The notes: generated by a model not told the origin, from the sequence alone. A stretch of DNA of 64,000 bases from DAOUJI01 sp965219565 (GCA_965219565.1 OZ244780.1:1798001-1862000); one strand, 5' to 3'. Counted from the first letter of the stretch, positions 17,399 to 26,496 are shown. Numbers and translations are program-made.

Positions 17399-17526
17399 CA
17401 GTGGTACTCCTGAAGGTATGCTGTAAGCGTATATCCTGAGACCGGAGATTTCAACGGCGGCGCTACAGGGCGGGCGTCATGCTTCGGCAAGCTGAACATG
17501 AACGGTTGAGGCGCGGCGGAAGTTCG

Positions 17527-17555
17527 TTGTCAAGGAGGCCGCGCGGTTGTAGTAT
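17527..17555 (+). promoter_or_regulatory. Sigma-70-type promoter of the Ldh-family gene
   Basis: TTGTCA (17527-17532), a 17-base spacer and TAGTAT (17550-17555), about 60 bases before the start codon at 17615. It lies in the 216-base divergent gap with the nicotinamidase-like gene. Confidence 0.6.
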
Positions 17556-17614
17556 TTACGGCACAGTGTTTCCCTGAAGGCTGGTTAGTTTGGACTGTCG
17601 GGAAAGGAGCCCTG

Positions 17615-18691
17615 ATGCTTGAAAGGTTTCACGTGTCTCAAGAGGACGCAGTAATGGTGCCGGAGCCGGGGCTGAGGAGCACGGTACAGGCCATATTCGA
17701 GAAGGTGGGTGTGCCCACTGAGGACGCCGTAGTGGCCGCAGACGTGCTGGTGACCGCTGACCTCCGAGGAGTCGAGACTCACGGCGTATCCAACATGCTG
17801 CGAAATTACGTGGACGGATACAACTCAGGCGACATTAACCCCCGGCCTGACTGGAAAATAGTTCGGGAGAGGCTTTCAACCGCAAACATAGACTCGGACA
17901 GGGGCCTGGGAATTATAGTCACGCCCAAGGCCATGAACATCGCCATAGAAAAGGCCCGCAACACAGGGGTAGGCATGGTGACGATTCACAATGGGCGCCA
18001 CCTGGGCATGGCGTCGTATCATGCCATGCTGGCCTTGGAACACAACATGATTGGCGTCTGCGTCACTATGGCGCCGCCCAGCATGGTGCCCACATTCGGG
18101 TCGGAGCCCCGGATGGGCACCAACCCTATTGCCGTCGCCGCCCCCGCTGGGAAAGAAGCCCCGTTCGTCTTCGACGCCGCAACCACCGTCGTGGCTGGCA
18201 ACAAGATAAGCCTGGCCATGAGGCTGGGAGCGATGCTTGACCCCGGCTGGACAGCCGACGAAAATGGAACTCCCTACAGCGAACCCACCATTCCCGTGAG
18301 GCCATATAATATGCTGCCTCTGGGAAGCACCCGGGAAAATGGCTCCCACAAAGGCTACGGCCTGGCCTGCGTGGTGGACGTACTCAGCGGGATTCTTTCC
18401 GGGACCAGCTATGGCATGTATCCCGGAAGGCCCAACTTCGCCCACATGGTGGCGGCCTACAACATCGAAGCGTTCACCGACTTGGACGACTTCACAGGCC
18501 TGATGGACGATTTTCTTGTCACCTTGAAGGACACTCCCCCCGCTCCAGGCCACGAGCGGGTGTACTACGGAGGCCTCCCGGAGGCCGAGTCGGTCATCGA
18601 GCGGCGCTCCAATGGGATACCGCTGCATAAGGAAGTCGTGGACTGGTTCAATGATATTTGCAACGAGATGTCCATCCCTTGCAACCTGTAG
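17615..18691 (+). CDS. Ldh-family (malate/L-lactate/L-sulfolactate type) dehydrogenase
   Basis: A 358-residue NAD(P)-dependent 2-hydroxyacid dehydrogenase of the non-Rossmann Ldh_2 family. The N-terminal helical part contains the DLRGVETHG substrate-contact motif. The catalytic histidine lies in NGRHLGMASYH, and the cofactor-binding part contains PTFGSEPRMGTNP. The substrate could be malate, lactate, sulfolactate or ureidoglycolate and cannot be read directly. AAAGGAG precedes the ATG. The 2-hydroxyglutarate oxidase-like gene follows 45 bases downstream, which suggests a hydroxyacid-oxidising operon. Confidence 0.88.
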   Translation: MLERFHVSQEDAVMVPEPGLRSTVQAIFEKVGVPTEDAVVAADVLVTADLRGVETHGVSNMLRNYVDGYNSGDINPRPDWKIVRERLSTANIDSDRGLGIIVTPKAMNIAIEKARNTGVGMVTIHNGRHLGMASYHAMLALEHNMIGVCVTMAPPSMVPTFGSEPRMGTNPIAVAAPAGKEAPFVFDAATTVVAGNKISLAMRLGAMLDPGWTADENGTPYSEPTIPVRPYNMLPLGSTRENGSHKGYGLACVVDVLSGILSGTSYGMYPGRPNFAHMVAAYNIEAFTDLDDFTGLMDDFLVTLKDTPPAPGHERVYYGGLPEAESVIERRSNGIPLHKEVVDWFNDICNEMSIPCNL

Positions 18692-18736
18692 CAGTCTGGG
18701 TATCTATAGGGGAAACCGGGTCCGGAGGAGGTCCCA

Positions 18737-19960
18737 ATGGCTGACGGCAAGTATGACGTAGCGATAGTCGGCGGAGGCATAATCGGCCTGTCCACTGCCC
18801 GCACCCTGGCCATAAAACATCCAGAAGTGAAAACGGTGGTCCTGGAGAAGGAAGACACTCTTGCCTCCCACCAGACAGGCCACAACTCCGGTGTCATCCA
18901 TTCCGGCATCTACTACAGGCCTGGCTCTCAGAAAGCCCAGTTCTGCGTCGCAGGGGTGAACAAGCTCATCGAATATTGCGACGAGAAGGGAATCCCTTAC
19001 GAGCGATGCGGTAAGGTTATCGTCGCCACTGACGAGTCGGAGCTAGGTAGACTTGATGACCTGCAAGAACGGGGTACGGCCAACGGTGTGGCCGGTCTGG
19101 AGGTCATCGGTCCGGAAAGGTTAAAGGAAATCGAGCCTTATTCCGCCGGTATAAAGGCATTGTACGCCCCAGGCACCGGGATAGTGGACTTTACCGCCGT
19201 GGCCAACGCATACGCTGACGACTTGAAGGAGTATGGCGGGGAGGTCCGAACGGGAAGCCGCGTCAACTCCATCACCAAGCAGGACGGACTACACCTGGAG
19301 ACGGACACGGGTCACGTCGAGGCCAAGCATATCATCAACTGCGCAGGGCTCCAATGCGACCGGGTGGCCTCCATGCTGGGAGTGGCTCCCAATGTCAGAA
19401 TAATTCCCTTCCGTGGTGAGTACTACGCCATTCGTCCCGAGAGCCGTCACCTCGTCAAAGGGCTGATATACCCGGTGCCCAATCCCAGGTTTCCCTTCCT
19501 GGGCGTCCACTTCACCAGGACCATTAGCGGCATGGTGGAGGCAGGGCCCAACGCCGTTCTGGCGATGGCAAGGGAGGGCTACACCTTCCGCAACATAAGC
19601 CTGGGCGACGCGGCGTCAACCTTCAGCTTCGGCGGTTTCTGGTCCATGACCATGAAGCATTGGAAGACGGGCATCGGGGAAATCCACCGTTCGATGCTCA
19701 AGAGCGTCTTCCTGAAGGACTTGCAGCGTCTGCTGCCTGAGGTGAGCAGCCGAGACCTGGTGCCCGGCGGCTCCGGCGTCAGAGCCCAGGCTGTGGACAA
19801 AAAGGGGCGGCTACTGGACGACTTCTACATTGAGGAGACGGAGGGGGCCATCCACGTGCTCAACGCGCCGTCTCCCGGAGCTACGTCGTCCCTTGCCATC
19901 GGCGAGTACATAGCGGGCCTGGCCGAGAAGTCCTTTGGGCTCAAGCAAGCCGTAGCCTAG
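18737..19960 (+). CDS. lhgO: FAD-dependent L-2-hydroxyglutarate oxidase-like protein
   Basis: A 407-residue FAD oxidoreductase of the DAO fold. The dinucleotide-binding motif is IVGGGIIGLSTA at the N-terminus. The family-specific stretches HNSGVIHSGIYY and PGSGVRAQAVD favour the LhgO branch over glycerol-3-phosphate or glycine oxidases. LhgO oxidises L-2-hydroxyglutarate to 2-oxoglutarate and feeds electrons to quinone. A double GGAGGAGG ribosome binding site sits before the ATG. It is likely co-transcribed with the Ldh-family gene upstream. Confidence 0.88.
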   Translation: MADGKYDVAIVGGGIIGLSTARTLAIKHPEVKTVVLEKEDTLASHQTGHNSGVIHSGIYYRPGSQKAQFCVAGVNKLIEYCDEKGIPYERCGKVIVATDESELGRLDDLQERGTANGVAGLEVIGPERLKEIEPYSAGIKALYAPGTGIVDFTAVANAYADDLKEYGGEVRTGSRVNSITKQDGLHLETDTGHVEAKHIINCAGLQCDRVASMLGVAPNVRIIPFRGEYYAIRPESRHLVKGLIYPVPNPRFPFLGVHFTRTISGMVEAGPNAVLAMAREGYTFRNISLGDAASTFSFGGFWSMTMKHWKTGIGEIHRSMLKSVFLKDLQRLLPEVSSRDLVPGGSGVRAQAVDKKGRLLDDFYIEETEGAIHVLNAPSPGATSSLAIGEYIAGLAEKSFGLKQAVA

Positions 19961-19969
19961 GCTGCAACG

Positions 19970-20659
19970 CTACCTGGCCAGGACGACTCCCTCCACGTAT
20001 ACGGCTCCCGCTTCTTTGAGAGCGTAGGCGCAGGCTGACAGTGTGCTTCCGGTGGTAGCCACGTCGTCGATGAGGGTTATTTTCATGCCCGACAGGTCCT
20101 TTACCGCCCTGAAAGCTTGGGCGACGTTGGTCAGACGTTCTTCCCAAGACAAAACAGTCTGAGGCTGGGTGTCGATTGCCCTAACTACAAGGGCGTCCAT
20201 GACCGGAATTCCCGTCAAGCGGGACACCTCCCTGGCCAGCAGCGCCGACTGGTTGTAGCCCCGGTCTCTGAGGCGGCTTTTGTGGAGGGGGACTGGGACC
20301 AAGAACTGGCCCTCTGCCGGCCGGTCCTGCAGGAAATCGGAAATGAGTCGGGCAACCTCGGGTGCGGCGGCCCGTACGTTCTTGAACTTCAGGTCAAGGA
20401 CGGCGCGACGAATGGCCCCTTCATACTTAAACGGGGCGATTATCCTATCCACCGCTAACCGGGTGTCACGGCACCGCTGGCATAGGTCGCCTGATAACAA
20501 CGGCTCGGCGCAGCTTGAACAGAAGGGCGGCTCCAGGCGCGGCAGGCTCGTAATGCAGGTGGAGCAGATATACGCCTCCGAGCCACCGCATCCGAAACAG
20601 ACTGGCGGGAAGACGAAGTCCAGGACTAGACGTCCCAGACTTGTAGTCCTATCCCTCAT
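19970..20659 (-). CDS. ComF-family phosphoribosyltransferase-like protein
   Basis: A protein of about 229 residues. The N-terminal zinc-ribbon region has paired cysteines (CFGC, CSTC, CSSC, CQRC), followed by a phosphoribosyltransferase fold with the PRPP-binding motif TLIDDVATTGST. In competent bacteria ComF helps bring in transforming DNA, but the gene is widespread in bacteria that have no known competence. An upstream TTG at 20671 is possible. The ATG at 20659 is preferred because it is an ATG with normal spacing to the conserved region. It converges on lhgO with a nine-base gap. Confidence 0.88.
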   Translation of the reverse strand: MRDRTTSLGRLVLDFVFPPVCFGCGGSEAYICSTCITSLPRLEPPFCSSCAEPLLSGDLCQRCRDTRLAVDRIIAPFKYEGAIRRAVLDLKFKNVRAAAPEVARLISDFLQDRPAEGQFLVPVPLHKSRLRDRGYNQSALLAREVSRLTGIPVMDALVVRAIDTQPQTVLSWEERLTNVAQAFRAVKDLSGMKITLIDDVATTGSTLSACAYALKEAGAVYVEGVVLAR

Positions 20660-20714
20660 GTTAGGACCCAAAGCGCATTAAGGACCCAGGCCGGGCTATG
20701 GAGCCGCCTCCCGT

Positions 20715-21554
20715 CTACTGTAAGAACGGGAGGATGGTGTTCACAAAAGTGTCGGGGTCCTCCACCTGGGGTATGTGTGCCAGGTCAGGCAGAATCTTCT
20801 TGGTGCAATTGGGCAGATTGTACCGCAGAATGTCCTCAGCCAAGTCTCGGAGAAAATCGTGCTCTCCGAACATGACCATGGCCGACGATGCCTGGATGTG
20901 AGGAAGACGGGCCACGATGTCGTACCAAGCCAGGGCCGTCAGGGTCTTGATGAACCATATCCCGGACTGGTTCCTTGACTCGTTGTTCAGGTCCACCCAT
21001 TCCTGTTTAGCTCTGTAGAAAGCCGCCCCTTGTTGGTCGATGGTCTGGTCTATGGGCATGCCGTTCTCGTCCAGTTGGGCCAGCTCCGCTATGTCTTTCA
21101 GAAGCGCGGGGGCGGTCCGTACATCCCAGACGGGCAGCCCCACCACGACAATCCTGTCCACCCTCTCGGGATAGGACGCGGCAATCTCTATTGTCTGGAT
21201 AGCGCCGAAAGAGTTGCCGACAATATGGGCCCGGTGGACGTTCAGCACTTGAAGGGCGTGGTCTATGGAGCGGGCGTAGTCGGGCACAGCGAAGTTCTCC
21301 CGGTTGGGCTTGTCCGACAGGCCGTGGCCCAATGCGTCGAAAGCGTAGCAGGTGAAATGATTGCTCAGACGCTCCATGGTTCCCTCCCACACCCACGTTC
21401 CGGTGCCCAGGGGGTGCAGTAGAACTACGGGGTGGCCGCTGCCTTGCTTGACGAAATGTATCTTCCCTTCGGGAGTCTCAACGAAATCGTCCACCCTGTC
21501 GGGGCTTCCGTAGTTCCTGCTCATTAGCTGACGGTTAACCTGCATCGAGGTCAT
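20715..21554 (-). CDS. Alpha/beta hydrolase, tandem copy 2
   Basis: A 279-residue serine hydrolase. The oxyanion region is LLHPLGTGTWVWE, the nucleophile elbow is GNSFGA, the acid lies in FGEHD, and the catalytic His is near the C-terminus in LAHIPQVE. The protein is closely similar along its length to the product of the next gene upstream (21597-22409), so the pair is a tandem duplication. Substrate unknown; the cap domain gives no clue. AGGAGG is five bases before the ATG. It is second in a two-gene operon. Confidence 0.88.
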   Translation of the reverse strand: MTSMQVNRQLMSRNYGSPDRVDDFVETPEGKIHFVKQGSGHPVVLLHPLGTGTWVWEGTMERLSNHFTCYAFDALGHGLSDKPNRENFAVPDYARSIDHALQVLNVHRAHIVGNSFGAIQTIEIAASYPERVDRIVVVGLPVWDVRTAPALLKDIAELAQLDENGMPIDQTIDQQGAAFYRAKQEWVDLNNESRNQSGIWFIKTLTALAWYDIVARLPHIQASSAMVMFGEHDFLRDLAEDILRYNLPNCTKKILPDLAHIPQVEDPDTFVNTILPFLQ

Positions 21555-21596
21555 GTCTTCCTCCTAGTCCCGATTTCCGTTTGCCGGCCGGCGCGG

Positions 21597-22409
21597 CTAG
21601 CTTCGGCCGACGCCCTCTTTCAAGAAGGGCAAAACTGCATCCAAGAACGCATCGGGCCCCTCGACCTGGGGCACGTGGGCCAGGTCTTTGAGTATGGCCT
21701 TTTCTGCGTTCGGCAGGTTGTAGCGCAGGATGTCCTCGGCCAGCTCTCGGAGCGGGTCGTGCTCACCGTATACGATTAGGCTTGCGCTGGCTTTAATCTT
21801 GGGCAGTCGGGATACGATGTCGAACCAGTTGAGGGCCTCCATGGTCTTCTTCACCCATACCCCGGCTTGTTCTCTCGAAGCGTTGTTGCTGTCGACCCAT
21901 TCCTGAATGGGCTTGTGAAAGCTGGTCACGACAGTCTCTGCGGTCCGGGGCACGGGCATATCGTCGGGGAAGTAGCCCGCTGCCTGCTCTGCGAAACGTT
22001 CAGGAGCGGCCCGTATGTTCCACACCGGCAGGCCCACCAACACCAGCTTGTCCACCCGGTCAGGGAACGACGCGGCCAGCTCGGTGGCCTGTATTGCCCC
22101 AAAAGAGTTCCCGATGACGTGGGCCCTATGTATGTTGAGAATCTGCATGGCCTGGTCCATGGCCCTCGCATGGTCCGCCGGAGAAAACTGGAAGGACGGC
22201 TTGTCCGACAAGCCGTGGCCCAGGGCGTCGAAGGCGTAGCAGGTGAAGTGCTCGCTCAAGGGGCCCATGATGTTTTCCCAGACCCAGGTTGAGTTGCCTA
22301 GGGGATGCATCATCACAACGGGGAAGCCACTCCCCGCCTTGACGAAATGGTAGTTGCCCTCGTGGGTCGGCACGTAGTCTTGAAGGTCTCGGCGTACGAA
22401 CAGTGACAT
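21597..22409 (-). CDS. Alpha/beta hydrolase, tandem copy 1
   Basis: A 270-residue serine hydrolase from the ATG at 22409, which has AGGAGG upstream; an in-frame extension to 22502 is not supported. It has the same catalytic set as its tandem partner: MHPLGNSTWVWE, nucleophile GNSFGA, GEHD and LAHVPQVE. The two proteins share long identical stretches around the nucleophile and the C-terminal histidine. It leads the operon behind a strong promoter at 22502-22530. Confidence 0.88.
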   Translation of the reverse strand: MSLFVRRDLQDYVPTHEGNYHFVKAGSGFPVVMMHPLGNSTWVWENIMGPLSEHFTCYAFDALGHGLSDKPSFQFSPADHARAMDQAMQILNIHRAHVIGNSFGAIQATELAASFPDRVDKLVLVGLPVWNIRAAPERFAEQAAGYFPDDMPVPRTAETVVTSFHKPIQEWVDSNNASREQAGVWVKKTMEALNWFDIVSRLPKIKASASLIVYGEHDPLRELAEDILRYNLPNAEKAILKDLAHVPQVEGPDAFLDAVLPFLKEGVGRS

Positions 22410-22501
22410 GGCTGGCCTCCTAACGGCGGCGTTTGGTTGGCTCGATTCCGGTCGGACACAAAGGACACGTCCGAGCGGACCATGAGAAGAAGTTGAAGCC
22501 A

Positions 22502-22530
22502 ATATTACTTTGGGGCCTTGGGACAGTCAA
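22502..22530 (-). promoter_or_regulatory. Sigma-70-type promoter of the alpha/beta hydrolase pair
   Basis: On the minus strand: TTGACT (22530-22525), a 17-base spacer and TAATAT (22507-22502), about 93 bases before the start codon at 22409. Confidence 0.75.
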
Positions 22531-22569
22531 CCCGAACCCACACCTGGAAGTCCCACGCAGCGTGTCGGC

Positions 22570-22598
22570 TTGACACAGGATAGAGGCCGAATAATAAT
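22570..22598 (+). promoter_or_regulatory. Sigma-70-type promoter of the small unknown gene
   Basis: TTGACA (22570-22575), a 17-base spacer and AATAAT (22593-22598), about 80 bases before the ATG at 22681. It is divergent from the hydrolase promoter at 22502-22530. Confidence 0.7.
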
Positions 22599-22680
22599 CG
22601 GGCCAGACTTAGGCAAGGATCGAACGGCCCGGGGCGGCAAAGGCAAGCGATCCGCGAATTTCATTATAGGAGTGTGCGAA

Positions 22681-23103
22681 ATGGCAACTTCCTGGGTACA
22701 CGGAACAAGCATGCAGACTGAGTACGGCAACCGGTTGGTCTCTGTCAGGCACGCGGGACCCTTCGCCAGAGTGGAGGGACAGGGAGGCCAGAACACATGG
22801 TTGCACTTCCCGGTCCCGGCTGCGGGCGGAAAAGTGAGCGCCGTGCGCATCAACTTCCGCACCAGGAGCGACCAGGCCTGGGTTCATGAAGTGCTGCTCT
22901 ACGACGGGACCAATATAATCGCGGAACATCACGGCTTGAAGCTGCACGGCGACCAGTCCGGGTTTGAGTTTGAGGTCGCTGGGTCCCCCGCTGTCGAATT
23001 CGGACTGAATGTTTCGGTGGGAGTGCAGTTTGCCCCCAACCCGCCGACCATCCAGCACACATGGATCGAGTTCGTAGCCGTGGGTTGCGATTTGGACAGC
23101 TGA
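22681..23103 (+). CDS. Small beta-rich protein of unknown function
   Basis: A 140-residue soluble protein with no signal peptide. It opens with a W-x-HG motif and appears all-beta, with alternating hydrophobic strands and repeated Trp/His/Phe-rich segments; it could be a jelly-roll. It loosely resembles a bacterial family of unknown function (DUF6623-like), but that match is from memory and uncertain. An upstream in-frame extension to 22510 lies across the promoter and is rejected. ATAGGAG is present before the ATG. It is a single gene with its own promoter and a hairpin 80 bases downstream. Confidence 0.65.
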   Translation: MATSWVHGTSMQTEYGNRLVSVRHAGPFARVEGQGGQNTWLHFPVPAAGGKVSAVRINFRTRSDQAWVHEVLLYDGTNIIAEHHGLKLHGDQSGFEFEVAGSPAVEFGLNVSVGVQFAPNPPTIQHTWIEFVAVGCDLDS

Positions 23104-23184
23104 TTCTCCCAAGGCCAACAAATCGATATTGTATATCATTCAATATCACTTGACAGTGGTATAGACACAACCCTATATTGAATT

Positions 23185-23228
23185 ATGACGGATAGAGATA
23201 TTTGTAATCTCTTTCCGTCATCTTTTGC
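23185..23228 (+). terminator. Long hairpin followed by a T-rich run
   Basis: ATGACGGA-T-AGAGAT (23185-23199) pairs with ATCTCT-T-TCCGTCAT (23207-23221), giving 14 base pairs with one T-T mismatch and a 7-base loop, followed by CTTTTG. It could terminate the small gene upstream. It lies in a distinctly AT-rich 200-base gap just before the IS630-type fragment, so it could also be a leftover of a mobile element. Confidence 0.6.
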
Positions 23229-23304
23229 GACGGAGCAACCGCATTCAGGCGGCCCCGTTAAATAATCAGGCCGAGCCGAACGCAGCAGCGACGGTTTCGG
23301 GAGC

Positions 23305-23835
23305 ATGGAGGTAACAGTCCGGATGGGAAGGCATCAGAAGAGGCCCCTCAGGCCATTGACCGAGTCGGAAATACAGCAGCTTACGGATATCGCTAGTTCA
23401 AAGGTAGAACGGGTAGAACGAATTCGACGAGCCAGGGCCATACTGGCGGTTTCAAAAGGGCAGTCTTTCACCGGAGCGGCGAAAGAGGCCCGGATGCGGA
23501 GCAACTCCGGCATAGCCGCCATTGTCCAAAGGTTCCATGACCGGGGTATGGGCTCGTTGAACACCGTTCCCGGCGCCGGCCGCCGCCCTGTGTACGACCA
23601 TACACAGCGAAAGGCCATTCTTCTCGAAATTGAAAAAGAGATGGAACGGACTCCGTTCTGGTCCCTCTCAACACTGGAGAAGGAGCTCAAACGGTCGACT
23701 GCCAACGTTCCCAAGGTTAGCGCCAAGACTATATGCCAGGTGCTCAAAGACGCAGGATACGCGTGGCTTCCCAACGAGCATGTCTGGTCCAAGAACGGAC
23801 CAACCCTGGCAGAGACTTACGCCGCCGCTGACTAG
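23305..23835 (+). CDS. IS630-type transposase N-terminal half (HTH), lacking the DDE domain
   Basis: A 176-residue protein with two helix-turn-helix segments typical of the DNA-binding half of IS630/Tc1-like transposases. The family pattern R-AR-IL-x-x-S-x-G is followed by VPGAGRRP and then W-S-hydrophobic-x-x-L, and it ends after GYAW. The DDE catalytic domain that should follow is missing: the frame stops at 23835 and uvrB begins on the other strand. No terminal inverted repeats were identified. It is either a truncated insertion-sequence remnant or a domesticated DNA-binding protein. The ATG at 23323, with GGAGG 11 bases upstream, is an alternative start. Confidence 0.7.
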   Translation: MEVTVRMGRHQKRPLRPLTESEIQQLTDIASSKVERVERIRRARAILAVSKGQSFTGAAKEARMRSNSGIAAIVQRFHDRGMGSLNTVPGAGRRPVYDHTQRKAILLEIEKEMERTPFWSLSTLEKELKRSTANVPKVSAKTICQVLKDAGYAWLPNEHVWSKNGPTLAETYAAAD

Positions 23836-23847
23836 GGGCTTAAAGGC

Positions 23848-25863
23848 CTAGTTTTTGGCCTTTAGGGACAACAGGGGGCCCTTTTCGTCCAGGGCCAGTA
23901 TACGGCGCAGTTCGTAGACCTCATCCCGGAACATGGCCGCTTTCTCGAACTCCAGGTTTCGAGCGGCGGCCTTCATTTGGGCCTCCAGGTCCTTTATCAC
24001 ACGGAACATCTGGTCTTTGGGCATGGGCTGTTTTCTGGCCATGTAGGGGGCGCGAGTCTCGGCAATGCCCTTGACCCGGTCGGTGATGTCACGCACCGAC
24101 TTCCGTATACCCTGGGGAACGATGCCGTTGGCCTTATTGTGGGCGTCTTGCAACTGTCGTCTACGGTTGGTCTCGCCAATGGCGCGGTTCATGGACTTGG
24201 TGAAGGCGTCGGCGTACATGATTACGTGGCCGTCGGAATGGCGGGCGGCCCTGCCGATGGTCTGGATGAGGGAGGACTCCGAGCGCAGGTATCCCTCCTT
24301 GTCGGCGTCCAGAATGGCTACCAGGCTCACTTCGGGCAGGTCCAGTCCTTCCCGCAGCAGATTGATGCCAACGACCACGTCGTAGACGCCCAACCTCAAG
24401 TCTCGGAGAATCTCGCTGCGTTTCAGGGTTTCCATGTCCGAATGGAGATAGTGGGCGCGCACCCCCATCTCCCGCAAGTAGTCGTCCAGCTCCTCGGCCA
24501 TTTTCTTGGTCAGGGTGGTCACCAGGCACCGTTCATTCTTCTCAACCCTGGCGCGGATTTCTTCCATCAGGTTGTCTATCTGGCCCCGAGTGGGTTTCAC
24601 GTCCACCGTCGGGTCCAGAAGGCCCGTGGGCCGTATGACCTGCTCGACCACCTGGTGTGATATCTCCATCTCGTGAGGGCCGGGGGTTGCGGAGACGAAT
24701 ATAACCTGGTTTATGTGGTCCTCGAACTCGGGAAAGTTGAGGGGACGGTTGTCGATGGCCGAGGGAAGCCTGAACCCGAAGTCCACCAGGGTCTGCTTCC
24801 GGGAGATGTCTCCGTGATACATGCCCCGCACCTGGGGCACGGTCATGTGGGACTCGTCCACGAACATGATGAAGTCTTCCGGGAAGTAGTCAAGCAGAGT
24901 CCAGGGCGTGGACCCGGGCGCCCGCCGGGACAGGTGGCGGGAATAGTTTTCCACTCCGGCGCACGCTCCCGTCTCCTGCAGCATCTCCAGATCGTATCTT
25001 GTCCGCTGTTCCAGCCGTGATGCCTCCAGGAGCTTTCCGTTGGCGCGGAGATAGTCCAACCTCTCCTCTAGCTCGATCTTGATGTCCTCTATGGCCGCTT
25101 CCAACTTCTCCCGCGGCGTGACGAAGTGGCGGGCGGGGTATATCTCTATGCTGTCCCGTTGGCTCAGGATTTCCCCGGTCAACGGGTCCACCTCGACGAT
25201 CTTCTCCACCTCGTCGCCCCAAAACTGTATCCTGACGGCCGTCTCCTCGTAAGCGGGCATTATCTCCAGGGTGTCACCCCGGACCCGGAAGCGTCCTCTG
25301 CTGACTTCCAGGTTGTTGCGCTCGTATTGCATGTTTATCAGGCGGCGGACCAGCTGGTCCCGGCTGAAGACGGCGCCCGCCTTCACCTCGGCTACGAAAG
25401 AGTGGTAATCGTCCGGGTCGCCCAGTCCATATATGCACGAGACAGAGGCCACTATAAGCACGTCGCGGCGGGACATGAGGGCCGCCGTCGCGGATAGACG
25501 GAGCTTGTCTATCTCTTGGTTGATGTCGGAGTCCTTCTCTATGTATGTGTCCGTCTGCGGAACGTATGCTTCCGGTTGGTAGTAGTCATAGTAGGAGACG
25601 AAATACTCTACGGCGTTGTCGGGGAAAAACTCCCGGAACTCGGTAGCGAGTTGCGCAGCCAAAGTCTTGTTATGGGCGATGACCAGGGCCGGCCGCTGGA
25701 GCCGCTCCACGATGTTGGCCATCGTGAAGGTCTTGCCGGAGCCGGTTACGCCCAATAGGGTCTGGCTGCGGTCTCCTCGCACGAGGCCGTCGACCAGCTT
25801 CTCGACGGCGCGAGGTTGGTCGCCGGTGGCCCTGAACTCGGAACTAATCTTGAAGTCTGGCAT
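23848..25863 (-). CDS. uvrB: Excinuclease ABC subunit B
   Basis: A 671-residue helicase-like subunit of nucleotide excision repair that loads UvrC at damage. Visible features are Walker A GVTGSGKT, the damage-probing beta-hairpin region YYDYYQPEAYVP, Walker B/DESH (FVDESHMT), helicase motif VI (QTIGRAAR) and the C-terminal UVR domain that binds UvrC. Full length for the family. It is last in a minus-strand DNA-repair run after ruvC and ruvA. The stop lies in an 8-bp hairpin (23841-23864) shared with the end of the transposase fragment. Confidence 0.98.
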   Translation of the reverse strand: MPDFKISSEFRATGDQPRAVEKLVDGLVRGDRSQTLLGVTGSGKTFTMANIVERLQRPALVIAHNKTLAAQLATEFREFFPDNAVEYFVSYYDYYQPEAYVPQTDTYIEKDSDINQEIDKLRLSATAALMSRRDVLIVASVSCIYGLGDPDDYHSFVAEVKAGAVFSRDQLVRRLINMQYERNNLEVSRGRFRVRGDTLEIMPAYEETAVRIQFWGDEVEKIVEVDPLTGEILSQRDSIEIYPARHFVTPREKLEAAIEDIKIELEERLDYLRANGKLLEASRLEQRTRYDLEMLQETGACAGVENYSRHLSRRAPGSTPWTLLDYFPEDFIMFVDESHMTVPQVRGMYHGDISRKQTLVDFGFRLPSAIDNRPLNFPEFEDHINQVIFVSATPGPHEMEISHQVVEQVIRPTGLLDPTVDVKPTRGQIDNLMEEIRARVEKNERCLVTTLTKKMAEELDDYLREMGVRAHYLHSDMETLKRSEILRDLRLGVYDVVVGINLLREGLDLPEVSLVAILDADKEGYLRSESSLIQTIGRAARHSDGHVIMYADAFTKSMNRAIGETNRRRQLQDAHNKANGIVPQGIRKSVRDITDRVKGIAETRAPYMARKQPMPKDQMFRVIKDLEAQMKAAARNLEFEKAAMFRDEVYELRRILALDEKGPLLSLKAKN

Positions 25864-25899
25864 TGCCTTCGTCGGTCATGGAATAGGAGCTAGTATATT

Positions 25900-26496
25900 C
25901 TACAACTGCGCGGACATCTGGCGCAGCGCCAGACGGATTTTCTCCTCCACGGACGTATCTGGGGTTGCGTCGATGGACTCGGCGGCCCTTCGGGACTCGG
26001 AGGCGGAATATCCCAGCGCCATGAGGGCCGTGGCCACCTCTTCCCGGTCCGCCGCGCTGCCCGTGGGGGTCTCGCCGTCGGGGATTATGCCCAAATCGGA
26101 GAACTTTCCCTTCAGGTCCAGGACCAAACGGCCGGCACTGCGTTTGCCGACGCCTGGGGCCTGGCTCAGGGCTGCAATGTCTTCGGACACCACCGCCGCC
26201 ACCAGGGCGCGGGGCCCCATGGACGACAGCAACGCCAGGGCCGTGCGCGGCCCGATGCCGGAAACGTTGTTGAGCATCTGGAAGATGTTAAGCGATTCCG
26301 GGTTGGGAAAGCCGTAGAGAATGGGTTCGTCGTCGCGGACGTAGAGGCGTGTGTGCAGGAACACCTGCTCGGAGATGCCGCCTAATGAGCCTATTGTAGA
26401 AGGAGGGACGTAAATCTGGAGGCTGACGCCGCCTATTCCAACCTGCACCCAATCCGGCCCTCTGGCCTCCAGGGTCCCCCTCACTCCAGTTATCAC
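25900..26496 (-). CDS. ruvA: Holliday junction branch migration protein RuvA
   Basis: A 198-residue junction-binding subunit of the RuvAB motor. An N-terminal OB fold starts at M-I-x-G-V-R-G. Two helix-hairpin-helix segments follow (VSGIGPRTAL and APGVGKRSAGRL), and the C-terminal RuvB-contact domain ends the protein. The start is GTG, seven bases after ruvC. ruvB is not in this window, so it must lie elsewhere. Confidence 0.96.
   Translation of the reverse strand: MITGVRGTLEARGPDWVQVGIGGVSLQIYVPPSTIGSLGGISEQVFLHTRLYVRDDEPILYGFPNPESLNIFQMLNNVSGIGPRTALALLSSMGPRALVAAVVSEDIAALSQAPGVGKRSAGRLVLDLKGKFSDLGIIPDGETPTGSAADREEVATALMALGYSASESRRAAESIDATPDTSVEEKIRLALRQMSAQL

Noticed and set aside
18737..19960. 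The FAD oxidase as ThiO (glycine oxidase) serving the thi operon
   Set aside because: The HNSGVIHSGIYY motif and the 407-residue length favour the L-2-hydroxyglutarate oxidase branch, and it is not in the riboswitch-controlled unit.
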